Source: Bifidobacterium eulemuris (lineage in GTDB: Bacteria > Actinomycetota > Actinomycetes > Actinomycetales > Bifidobacteriaceae). From it: 64,000 nt of DNA. Below the pieces are notes generated by a model, which worked only from the letters and a program-made list of their open reading frames with translations, did no database searches and was not told the DNA's origin. Shown here in pieces: positions 43,159-51,691 of this stretch. The position numbers and the translations under genes are program-made. Where the stretch lies: NCBI RefSeq assembly GCF_014898155.1, contig NZ_CP062938.1:1240001-1304000 (forward strand), given 5' to 3'. Within the stretch, counting starts at the first letter, position 1. Each line of letters starts with the position of its first letter.

Positions 43159-45891
43159 TTACGAACTGGTCAGGAAGGTCTCGTTGCCGCGGGTGAAATC
43201 AAGCACCGCGCCGGCCAACTGCACCTCGCCGGCCAGTTCCGGATCTTCGGCGAGCAGCCGTTCGGCACGGGCGCGCGCGTCGGTGATCAGATCCACATCC
43301 TTGACCACACGCAGCAGCTTCAATCCGGATTTGCCGCCGGATTGCGCGTCACCCAACACGTCGCCGGCACCGCGGAATTCCAGATCGGCCTGCGCGATTT
43401 CAGCGCCATCCAATGTTCCATGAACCACTTCAAGCCGTTGCTCGGCAGGCGAGCCGGCTTCGGCGCGTGAGATCAGGAACGCCCAACTCGGTGTGCCGCC
43501 ACGCCCCACACGGCCTCGCAGCTGGTGCAGCTGGGACAAGCCGTACCGGTCGGCGTCGAAGATCACGATGCAGCTGGCCTGCTTCACGTCCACGCCCACT
43601 TCAATCACCGTGGTGGCCACCAGCACCGGCGTCTCACCGCCCGCGAATTGGCTCATCACCTGGGTTTTGGTCTCGTCTTTGTCGCGCCCGGTGAGCGTGG
43701 CGAAGGCGATTCCCTGGAATTGCGGCAGTTTCGACAAACGGTCGGCGATTTCGGCCACCGTATGCAACGGCGGCCGGACGGGCGTATCTTCGGCTTGCGC
43801 ATCGGGAACGTCATAGGGATCGATTTCCGCGAACGCCTGCCGTTGCGCACGAGTGCCGCCTGTCGCGGAATCCGCTCCGATCGCGCCCGGATCGTCATCC
43901 TCCCCATTGTCGTCGATGCGCGCGCAAACGATATAGGCCCGTTCCCCTGCGTCAAGCCGCGCCCGGATATGCGCGAACATGCGGCCCATGGTGTTCGCGT
44001 CCGCCTCGTTGACCACAACGGTGCGAATCGGCTTGCGCCCTCCGGGCAGTTCGGTGAGCCATGAGATGTCGAGGTCGCCGAACCAAGTCATCGCCGCGGT
44101 GCGCGGAATCGGCGTGGCCGTCATCACCAGCAGATGCGGCGCCAAATCGGCTTTGGCGTTCAGGCTTTCGCGCTGCTCCACGCCGAAGCGATGCTGCTCG
44201 TCGATCACCACCAGAGCCAGATTCGGCGCTTGGAAGGTTTTGGAGAACGCGGCGTGTGTGGCCACCACGATGCACGGCTCGCCGCTGGCCGCCTGGGCGA
44301 GCGCCTTGCGCCGCGCGGCGAGTTTCATTCCGCCGGTGAGCAGGGTCACCGGCACACCAAGCCCGTCCACCATGCGTGTGATGGAGTCGGCATGCTGTTC
44401 GGCCAGCACCTGTGTGGGCGCGACCAACACCGCCTGATAGCCGGCACCGACGGCCTGCAGCATGGCGGCGAGCGCCACCACGGTTTTGCCGGAGCCCACC
44501 TCGCCTTGCAGCAGCCGTTGCATGGGCCAGTCGTGGGCCATGTCTTCCGCGATATCGTCGATCACCTGTCGTTGCCCGCCGGTGAGCGTGAACGGCAGCG
44601 AGGCGATGAAGCGGTCGCGTAACGGGACTTCCGTATCCGTGGCCTTGCGCGCGGCATGCGATTGTGATGACGACGTGCCGTTTGCGCGATCGTCCGCATA
44701 GTCGTCTGCCGCACTGTCCATGGCGATGACTTTCGACGGGGATTGCGCGCTTTGCGGGGCCGCCGCGCCTCCCGGAGCCAGTGGGCAGGGATGCGCGGCC
44801 GATTTGCGGGCGTGGGCGCGCGCCTGCAGCAGCGAGGTCTGCGCGACGAAGGCCTCTTCGTACCGCAGCGTGTCGATGCCGGCGCGGAAGGCTTTGGTGG
44901 AGTCGGGGTTGTGGATGGCGAGGAAGGCTTCGGCCCGATGCAGCAGCCCGCGTTCGACGCGGATCGCGTCGGGCAGGATGTCGGGAACGGCGGCGGCGAG
45001 ACGGTCGGGGGAGATGCCCGGCTGCGTCTCAGACGGATCCGCGAATCCATTCGCCCCGGCCGGATCGGCTGCTCCGTCCACGCCACCGGATTCGATGGAG
45101 CCGGCCGATTCGACGCCTCCCCTCGAGTCCGCAGCATCAACGGTATCCAGGCCCGCGGCTGCGGCGTTCGCGGCGTCGCCTGACTCGGCCAGCATGCGCA
45201 GCAGTCCCAGAATCGTCTCGTGGATATGTTCGGAGGAGATGCGCGAGCTGGCATGGTAGACGGGCCTCGGGCGGGTCAAACGGCGCATCGCCTCGGCGAC
45301 CGTGGCCGCGTCGTATTGCAAGGCGGAGGGTGATGCCGGGGGAAGCGGCGCGGAGAACGCGTCGCCGGCGGTCGACGTCGGAATCCCATCGCCGGCGGGC
45401 GGCATGGCCCCTGCGTCAAAGGCTGCCGGGGTCGTCGGGGGAGCGACGGTGAGGATTTCAGGATGGGTGAATTGCGCCTGCCCCATGTATTCGGTCGGCG
45501 TGCCGGCGATCACAACCGACTCCCCAGCGCGCAGCCGCATGCCCAGCCAATCCACATAGGATTTCCTATAGGAGAAGAAGGTGAGCCGGGCCACCGATCC
45601 GCCGACGTGGCGAGTGCGGGCGAAGTCGGAATCGTCGACCAGCGCCTCCAAACGGTAGCCTCGACGCGTGTTCATCGGCACCACACGCAGCGAGCGCACC
45701 ATAACGGCGCAGGCCATCGTCTGGCCGGGCGCGGCTTCGCGGATGGCGCGTTGGGGCACGGGTTCGGTGACGCGGAACGGATAGTAGGTCAACGCGTCGC
45801 CCACGGTGACCACGCCTAACGTTTTGAGCGCGGACACGCGGCGCTTATTCGTCAGCAGCGACGAAAGCGCGGTGTCCAAGGTGATGCTCAT
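43159..45891 (-). CDS. recG: ATP-dependent DNA helicase RecG
   Basis: 910 residues from the ATG at 45891 (MSITLDTALSS); the earlier ATG lies in a short unsupported extension. It remodels stalled forks and Holliday junctions. The helicase core has LQGEVGSGKTVVALA, VVIDEQHRFGVEQRE, MTATPIPRTAAM and IVFDADRYGLSQLHQLRGRVGRG. Compared with typical RecG (about 690-750 residues) it carries two Ala/Ser/Pro/Asp-rich low-complexity insertions, about 170-320 and 400-460. The first interrupts the wedge/N-terminal region and the second lies just before the helicase motor. The core motifs are all intact. Confidence 0.95.
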   Translation of the reverse strand: MSITLDTALSSLLTNKRRVSALKTLGVVTVGDALTYYPFRVTEPVPQRAIREAAPGQTMACAVMVRSLRVVPMNTRRGYRLEALVDDSDFARTRHVGGSVARLTFFSYRKSYVDWLGMRLRAGESVVIAGTPTEYMGQAQFTHPEILTVAPPTTPAAFDAGAMPPAGDGIPTSTAGDAFSAPLPPASPSALQYDAATVAEAMRRLTRPRPVYHASSRISSEHIHETILGLLRMLAESGDAANAAAAGLDTVDAADSRGGVESAGSIESGGVDGAADPAGANGFADPSETQPGISPDRLAAAVPDILPDAIRVERGLLHRAEAFLAIHNPDSTKAFRAGIDTLRYEEAFVAQTSLLQARAHARKSAAHPCPLAPGGAAAPQSAQSPSKVIAMDSAADDYADDRANGTSSSQSHAARKATDTEVPLRDRFIASLPFTLTGGQRQVIDDIAEDMAHDWPMQRLLQGEVGSGKTVVALAAMLQAVGAGYQAVLVAPTQVLAEQHADSITRMVDGLGVPVTLLTGGMKLAARRKALAQAASGEPCIVVATHAAFSKTFQAPNLALVVIDEQHRFGVEQRESLNAKADLAPHLLVMTATPIPRTAAMTWFGDLDISWLTELPGGRKPIRTVVVNEADANTMGRMFAHIRARLDAGERAYIVCARIDDNGEDDDPGAIGADSATGGTRAQRQAFAEIDPYDVPDAQAEDTPVRPPLHTVAEIADRLSKLPQFQGIAFATLTGRDKDETKTQVMSQFAGGETPVLVATTVIEVGVDVKQASCIVIFDADRYGLSQLHQLRGRVGRGGTPSWAFLISRAEAGSPAEQRLEVVHGTLDGAEIAQADLEFRGAGDVLGDAQSGGKSGLKLLRVVKDVDLITDARARAERLLAEDPELAGEVQLAGAVLDFTRGNETFLTSS

Positions 45892-45930
45892 AACGAACCA
45901 TTGTATGGCGTGCGGAGGAGGGCAAAAACA

Positions 45931-45966
45931 ACAATGCCCCGCCGAGCGGACTCGGTGGGGCATTGC
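45931..45966 (-). terminator. Intrinsic terminator of rpmB
   Basis: On the minus strand CAATGCCCCACCGAG and CTCGGCGGGGCATTG form a 14-15 bp stem followed by TTGTTTTTG. It lies between rpmB and recG. Confidence 0.85.
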
Positions 45967-45983
45967 GAAGCGTTATTCGCGAC

Positions 45984-46178
45984 TCAGGCGACCACGCGCT
46001 GAACCTTGCCGGCCTTGAGGCACTTGCCGCACACGCGAACGCGGGTGTTCTCGCCGTCGATCGTGGTGCGCACAGGCTGCAGGTTCGGGCGGAAGGTACG
46101 CTTGGTACGACGATGCGAATGGGAAACGGTGAAACCGGTCTGCGGTCCCTTGCCGCACACTGCGCAACGAGCTGCCAT
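45984..46178 (-). CDS. rpmB: 50S ribosomal protein L28
   Basis: 64 residues. The sequence [16 protein letters not shown] with a Cys-x2-Cys pair, later [15 protein letters not shown] and [11 protein letters not shown], is the zinc-type L28 of actinobacteria. All four zinc Cys are present, so this is the zinc-binding paralogue and not the zinc-free one induced by zinc starvation. It is a single-gene unit between terminator-flanked neighbours. Confidence 0.96.
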   Translation of the reverse strand: MAARCAVCGKGPQTGFTVSHSHRRTKRTFRPNLQPVRTTIDGENTRVRVCGKCLKAGKVQRVVA

Positions 46179-46622
46179 GATGAACTCCCTTAAACCTTTG
46201 TGTTTTCAAGTCTTCCTGTATCCAGGGCACTGTCCTGAACACACAACTTCCCGAATATACCGCGAAATGCCGACATATGCAACATCAGCGTGTATCATAG
46301 CCGTCCACTTCGGAGGTTTTCGGCGGCAAATCACCGAAAACCGGCCGTCCTGCGCCGACCCGGCCACACAAACGCGGCAAGCATGCCAATCGTGTCATCC
46401 GCACCCGACCATGCGATACCCATCACACGGCCGACCATCACGCCGAATCGGCAGAGCCAGTCAGATGGTCTTGCGGCCGCGCAGGACCGCGGCATGTTCG
46501 CCGCCAGCGTACCGGCCCGAGAGCGACACAATCATTCCCAATGACTATTGCGGCTCCCAGCTGACGTTCATAAACTCGCGGTAAGATTACAACGAAGGGA
46601 TGTACGTCAAGGAGGACACAGC
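46179..46622. other. Gene-free region between rpmB and the PfkB-type gene
   Basis: 444 bases. It should contain the rpmB promoter and the divergent promoter of the PfkB-like gene. The only clear structure is GGTTTTCGG (46315-46323) facing CCGAAAACC (46334-46342), a 9-bp stem with a 10-base loop. Several short frames here lack ribosome binding sites. Confidence 0.5.
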
Positions 46623-47945
46623 ATGCTTGGATTGAATATCCCGCAAACCACCCGGCTCAGCAGGCTTCTGACGAAACGCCGCAGGAAGGACGCGGACGCA
46701 ACGGACGCCGCACAGGAGGCAACGACGACGGGCGTCGCTCCGGCGAACGCGACCGACGCGGGGACGTCGGGCATCGCCAAAACCGACATCAGCAAGACCG
46801 GCGCCGGCGCGCGACCGGCGGCCGGTACGGAATCGGCAAGCGCCGCAAGCGAAACGAACGATACGGCCGGAGCGCATGGCCCAACCGCCGACGGCGCGCC
46901 CCACACCCCTTCCGTGATCTCGCTCGGGCAGGTCTGGGTCGACATCATGATGGATATCGACACGCTGCCGACCTCCGGCGGATTCACCGTCGCCGGCGAC
47001 ACCACGCCCACGGTCGGCGGCAGCTACCGCGTGCTGCAGGCGGTCGGCGCGATGGGCGTTCCCGCCGCGCACGCCGGCATCATCGGCAGCGGAATCTGGG
47101 CCACAACCGTGCGGCGAGCCTTCGACGAGGCCGATATCCGCCACATCGGACCGGACCGTCTCGACGCCGATTCCGGATTCCGCCTCGTGTTCCACGATGG
47201 CACGGACCGCAAAACCTTCGTCGCCCGCTACGGTGCGGAGGCGCAGGGCAATGAGGCGACCTTCGCCGCGCTCGACCCGCTTGAAGGCGATGTGGTGCAT
47301 ATCAGCGGCAACACGCTGCTCGATCACACCGCCGCCGGCATCGACGAATTCGTCCATCGCGCCGGCACCGACCCGAAGCAGCGCCAATACCGGCTGGTGA
47401 TCAACCCGACCAAAACGCTGAGTCTGGTCAATGACCATCTGTTGGAGGACCTCGTGCTCGCCCGCCCCATCTGGTCGTGCAACCGTCAGGAGGCGCAGAC
47501 CTTGGCCGACCGGCTCGGCGTGTTCGTGGACGATTCCGCCACATTGACCGTGGGCGGCGGATTCGACAAGTCGATGCAGGCACTGTGCGAGGCGCTCGGC
47601 GAGGCCTTGCGCGCCCCGCTGGTGGTGCGTGCCGGATCGCGCGGCGCATGGGTGCGCGAACCCGGCGGCCAGACATGCCATATCGAAGGATTCCCCACCA
47701 AAGCCGTACACACGCGTTCGGCGGGCGGATGCCATACCGGCGTGATGTGCGCCATGCTGGTCAAAGGATGGGGACTGTGCGACGCAACCCGCATCGCCAA
47801 CGCGGCCGCCTCCCTCGCCATCCAGAACAACGTCGACGGCGTGCCCGTGGCCCCAAGCTACGATGAGGCGATCGCGTTGGCCGACGGGAATGACGCGAGC
47901 GGGAACGGGAACGTCGCCGGGCAGACGGGCTCGCCCGCCGAATAG
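46623..47945 (+). CDS. PfkB/ribokinase-fold protein with degenerate active site
   Basis: 440 residues from the ATG at 46623 with a strong AAGGAGGA site. An N-terminal low-complexity tail of about 95 residues (Ala/Thr/Gly-rich) precedes the ribokinase fold (PSVISLGQVWVDIMMDIDTL, VGGSYRVLQAVGAMGVPAAH). The C-terminal signature GAGDxF, whose Asp is the catalytic base, is replaced by SAGGCHTGV, with Gly369 where Asp is expected. It may be a non-catalytic or divergent sugar kinase. Its neighbours (rpmB, an MFS transporter) do not indicate a substrate. Confidence 0.8.
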   Translation: MLGLNIPQTTRLSRLLTKRRRKDADATDAAQEATTTGVAPANATDAGTSGIAKTDISKTGAGARPAAGTESASAASETNDTAGAHGPTADGAPHTPSVISLGQVWVDIMMDIDTLPTSGGFTVAGDTTPTVGGSYRVLQAVGAMGVPAAHAGIIGSGIWATTVRRAFDEADIRHIGPDRLDADSGFRLVFHDGTDRKTFVARYGAEAQGNEATFAALDPLEGDVVHISGNTLLDHTAAGIDEFVHRAGTDPKQRQYRLVINPTKTLSLVNDHLLEDLVLARPIWSCNRQEAQTLADRLGVFVDDSATLTVGGGFDKSMQALCEALGEALRAPLVVRAGSRGAWVREPGGQTCHIEGFPTKAVHTRSAGGCHTGVMCAMLVKGWGLCDATRIANAAASLAIQNNVDGVPVAPSYDEAIALADGNDASGNGNVAGQTGSPAE

Positions 47946-48094
47946 TCCCACTGCCCCACCGCACCGTCCAGCCGCGCGGGCCGACGCGGCCCACATACCG
48001 GTTCGCGCTTGTTCACCGGCTATTCATCTGCCACGCTCGCAACATTCCCGAGCATCTTCTACGATGGGAGGGATATATCAGGCAGGAGTATTCG

Positions 48095-49471
48095 ATGGCC
48101 GAACAGATGAACGACGCCGAAAGCGTCATGCCCGCCGCCCATGGCGAGCGCACCGATTCCGTTTCACACACCGCTGGCACGACGACCACGGCAACCACGG
48201 CGACCGCCGCATCCCCCACTCAGGCAGGCGCGAAGCTGACCGCTCAGGAGAAGCGCTGGATCGTCTACGATGTGGGCAATTCCGCGTTCGTACTGCTCTC
48301 CACCGCAGTGGTGCCGATCTACGCGAACTCGCTGCTTGAGGCCGCCGGTCAAGACAATATCGTCTCCACATGGGGTTACGCGCAGACGATCGCCTCGCTG
48401 GTGATCGCGGTGCTGATGCCGCTGCTCGGCTCCATCGCCGACGTGCAGGGCATGAAGGTCAAGTTCTTCTGCGGCTTCTTCGGCACGGGCGTGGTGATGT
48501 GCTGCGCGATGGCGCTGCCGTTGAGCTGGTTGCCGTTCCTGGTGGTGTATGTGCTGGCGACCATCGGATTGAACGGTTCGCTCACCTTCTACGATTCCAT
48601 GCTGATCGACACCACCACGAATGAGCGTATGGACCGCGTCTCCTCGCACGGCTACGGCTGGGGCTATATCGGCTCGACGGTGCCGTTCCTGGTGTGCATC
48701 GCGCTGATTTTCGGTGGACCCGCGCTGCTCGGCCTGGACACCGCGTTCTGCACGCGCATGTCGTTCCTGATCACGGCCGTCTGGTGGGCGGTGTTCACGA
48801 TCCCGCTGCTCACCAGCTACCGTCAGAAGCATTACCGTGCGACGCGCGACCAGCTCGGCTCGGCGGTGCGCGGCACCTTCCGCGAGCTGGGTGCCACCTT
48901 CGGCAAAATCGTACGCAACAAACCGTTGTGGATGTTCATGATCGCGTTCTTCTTCTATATCGACGCGGTGAACACGGTGATCACGATGAGCACCTCGTAT
49001 GGCACACAGCTGGGGCTCGATTCCACGCAGTTGGTGATCGCGCTGCTGGTCACGCAGTTCGTCGCCTTCCCCTGCGCGATTGCGTACGGCCGTCTGGCCG
49101 GGCGTTTCGGCGCGAAGGTGATGATTCTGATCGCGGTGGTGGCGTATATGTGCATCGTGTTCTTCGCCGCGTTCTTCCTGCGTTCCGAAGTGCAGTTCTG
49201 GATTCTGGCGATTCTCGTCGGCATGTTCCAGGGCGGCATCCAGGCGCTGTCGCGTTCCTACTACGGCAAGCTGATTCCGAAGGACCACGCGAACGAATAC
49301 TACGGTTTCTACGACATTTTCGGCAAGACGGCCTCGATTATCGGCACGTTCCTGGTGGCCACCACCACGACACTGACCGGCAACGCCTCGATCGGTGTGC
49401 TCTCCATCGCCATTCTGCTGGTGCTCGCGCTCGTGTTCCTGCTGCTGCAGAAGGATCCGACGCGGCGCTGA
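48095..49471 (+). CDS. MFS transporter, UMF1 (Atg22-like) family
   Basis: 458 residues, twelve predicted membrane helices after a 45-residue hydrophilic tail. Typical blocks are YDVGNSAFVLLSTAVVPIYA, SRSYYGKLIPKDHANEYYGFYDIFGK and KTASIIGTF. AGGAG is 6 bases before the ATG. The eukaryotic relatives (Atg22) export amino acids from vacuoles; bacterial members are uncharacterised. It is convergent with the DHA2 gene that ends at 49517, with a short gap. Confidence 0.9.
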   Translation: MAEQMNDAESVMPAAHGERTDSVSHTAGTTTTATTATAASPTQAGAKLTAQEKRWIVYDVGNSAFVLLSTAVVPIYANSLLEAAGQDNIVSTWGYAQTIASLVIAVLMPLLGSIADVQGMKVKFFCGFFGTGVVMCCAMALPLSWLPFLVVYVLATIGLNGSLTFYDSMLIDTTTNERMDRVSSHGYGWGYIGSTVPFLVCIALIFGGPALLGLDTAFCTRMSFLITAVWWAVFTIPLLTSYRQKHYRATRDQLGSAVRGTFRELGATFGKIVRNKPLWMFMIAFFFYIDAVNTVITMSTSYGTQLGLDSTQLVIALLVTQFVAFPCAIAYGRLAGRFGAKVMILIAVVAYMCIVFFAAFFLRSEVQFWILAILVGMFQGGIQALSRSYYGKLIPKDHANEYYGFYDIFGKTASIIGTFLVATTTTLTGNASIGVLSIAILLVLALVFLLLQKDPTRR

Positions 49472-49516
49472 CCGGCCGGGTCTTCTTTCCGTGCTGGGCC
49501 ACGGCGGCCATTACCT

Positions 49517-51139
49517 TTAGCGCCGCACGAGACGGTGGCCGCGACGGTAGAGGAATGCGCGCACCAGCGAGCAGGCGACAATCACGACCACGGCGAGCAA
49601 TACGAGGAACGCGTGGTGCGCGCCTTCGACCGTCGCGGCGCGATAGCCGGCCGAGCCGATCTCGCCGACGCCCGACCCCGACTGCGCGATGGCCAGGATC
49701 ACGGACATCGTGGTGGTTCCGGCGGCGCCGGCGAGCTGCTGGAACGTGCTGAACAGCGCGTTGCCGTCGGCGGTGAGCTCGTCGGGCAGATCGCTCAGGC
49801 CACTGGTCATGATGTTGGAGAACGCCATCGGGAAGCCCAGCATATACACCACATAGAACACGGCGAGCTGCGGCAGGCTGGACGATCCGTCGACCAACAT
49901 CGCCATCAGCGCCACGCCAAGCAACGCCACCGCGGTCGCAACGCAGATCGGCCGCGCGGGGCCGAAGCGGTCGAGCATGGCACCGCCGACCGGAGCGAGA
50001 AGCGCGCCGATCAGCGCGCCGGGCAGAATCACCAAGCCGGCGGCCATCACCGTGGAGCCGAAACCAAGCTGCGCCAGATTCGGCAGCAGATAACCGAAGC
50101 TGATGGTAGTGCCCTGGAACAGCATATAGGCGAGCAGATGCCAGCGGAACGAGACGCTGCGCAGCACGCCGAGCCGGATCATCGGCGAGAACGAACGGCG
50201 CGACATCAGCGCGAACGCCACCAGCGCCGCCACACCCACAACCACCAGCACGATGGCGAGCGCCAGCGAACCGGCCGCGCCCGAGCCATCCGCGCCATCC
50301 GAACCGCCCGAACCGGACGCGAGCGCCGTGACGGCCGCTCCGCCCCGGTCGAGCGCGATGATCAGCGAAACGAAACCGACCACGACGCACAGCATATGCA
50401 GCGGATTGAGATGCGCGTCCTCCAATGGCGCGGACTGGCGGATGCTGAGCAATCCGACGATCAGCGAAAGCGCCAGCAGCGGCAACACGATGACGAACAC
50501 ATAACGCCATGACAGGAAGGTGCTGACGAATCCGCCGAATGTGGGGCCCAGGGCCGGAGCGGTGCCGATCAGCACATTGCCCACGCCCATCAGCACGCCG
50601 ACGCGGGCGCGCGGGGACTGTTCGACGATGATGTTGATCATCAGCGGCATGGCCACGCCGGTGCCGATGCCCTGCAGCAGGCGCGCGCCGAGCAGCATCG
50701 GGAAGTTCACGGCGAGCAGGGCCACCGCCGCGCCGGCGATGCACAGCACGGACGCGGCGACGAACTGCGAGCGCAGCGTGCATTTGCGTTTGAGATACGA
50801 GGACAGCGGCACGGTGAGCGCCACCATCAGCAGATAGCCGGTGGTGAGCCACTGCACGGTGCTGGTGCCGACGTGGAATTCCGCCATGAGTTCGGGGAAC
50901 AGCACGTTCATCACCGTTTCGGTGAGGATGCCGATGAAGGTGAGCAGTCCTGTGGCGATGATGGAGCCGATCAGTCTCGGCGTGATGGTTTCGGGCCGGG
51001 AGAATCCGCCGGACGTTCCGGCGGCCACGGCCGCATTGGTTGCTTCAGCCATGGTGCGCGCGTCGGCCACGTCGGCCATGGTGCGCGCGGCGTTATCAGA
51101 AGATACGAGTTGCTCTTTCGTGGTGAGAGTATGTGACAT
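49517..51139 (-). CDS. DHA2-type drug:proton antiporter (EmrB/QacA-like)
   Basis: 540 residues, fourteen predicted helices. The family motif is TETVMNVLFPELMAEFHVGTS, then GARLLQGIGTGVAMPLM. A hydrophilic N-terminal tail of about 55 residues (Ala/Thr-rich) is unusual. Starts at 51139 (MSHTLTTKEQ) or further in are possible, since the RBS is weak. It is divergent from a second DHA2 gene at 51692; the 552-base region between them holds a leader terminator. It should expel toxic compounds across the membrane. Confidence 0.87.
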   Translation of the reverse strand: MSHTLTTKEQLVSSDNAARTMADVADARTMAEATNAAVAAGTSGGFSRPETITPRLIGSIIATGLLTFIGILTETVMNVLFPELMAEFHVGTSTVQWLTTGYLLMVALTVPLSSYLKRKCTLRSQFVAASVLCIAGAAVALLAVNFPMLLGARLLQGIGTGVAMPLMINIIVEQSPRARVGVLMGVGNVLIGTAPALGPTFGGFVSTFLSWRYVFVIVLPLLALSLIVGLLSIRQSAPLEDAHLNPLHMLCVVVGFVSLIIALDRGGAAVTALASGSGGSDGADGSGAAGSLALAIVLVVVGVAALVAFALMSRRSFSPMIRLGVLRSVSFRWHLLAYMLFQGTTISFGYLLPNLAQLGFGSTVMAAGLVILPGALIGALLAPVGGAMLDRFGPARPICVATAVALLGVALMAMLVDGSSSLPQLAVFYVVYMLGFPMAFSNIMTSGLSDLPDELTADGNALFSTFQQLAGAAGTTTMSVILAIAQSGSGVGEIGSAGYRAATVEGAHHAFLVLLAVVVIVACSLVRAFLYRRGHRLVRR

Positions 51140-51510
51140 TACCCATAATGCGCCGTCCCCGGCAATACCTTTCCGTGTCCTGTTCGGATCCGCGCGGCAT
51201 ACGAGAATCGACCCGAATCCCCTTCGGGTCGTGTGCGCGGTGAATCGTGCGGAAACAGGCATCCGCACTGGGCCATGGTAGGTCGGATGCCAGACAGGCG
51301 CGCACCCAATCGCGCCCGCCATACACACACACGGCCCATGCGCACGGACCACACAGCAGTCCGCCCGACCAACCCATCAGACCGATCCACACGGCCCACG
51401 CACACGGACCGCGCACATGGACCATACACCCGCGCCATACGCCCTACGCCCCGCGCCCTTTTCCCGCAACGCGGCACGCCGACTTACGAAGACGCGAAAA
51501 ACCGTGTACG
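51140..51510. other. Gene-free region with CACGGACC-type repeats
   Basis: No supported gene. Between about 51295 and 51470 the sequence repeats short blocks such as ACACGGCCCA, CGCACGGACC and CACGGACCGCG several times, giving open frames in three phases that lack codon bias. No clear operator for the minus-strand transporter is visible. Confidence 0.5.
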
Positions 51511-51579
51511 GTGAACGCTGTTTCGAAAACCGCATGACTTAGTCGTATCCCTTTGGGAAGCAGGTCATGCGGTTTTTCT
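51511..51579 (+). promoter_or_regulatory. Leader ORF and intrinsic terminator upstream of the plus-strand MFS gene
   Basis: A tiny frame starting GTG at 51511 encodes VNAVSKTA and stops at 51535-51537. Its last codons form the left arm (AAAACCGCATGAC, 51526-51538) of a terminator closed by GTCATGCGGTTTTTC (51564-51578). This lies about 110 bases before the transporter gene and between divergent genes, so it cannot terminate an upstream plus-strand gene. Attenuation of the transporter is the simplest reading. Confidence 0.55.
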
Positions 51580-51691
51580 TTGCCCCGCGCAGCGGTCATA
51601 TGCCGCGCATTTCGTCTCGCGGGCACAAGTGTGAGGTAACGAATCGGGAGAAGGGCTCCCGCAACACAAATATTGAGAGAGGTATCACAAC

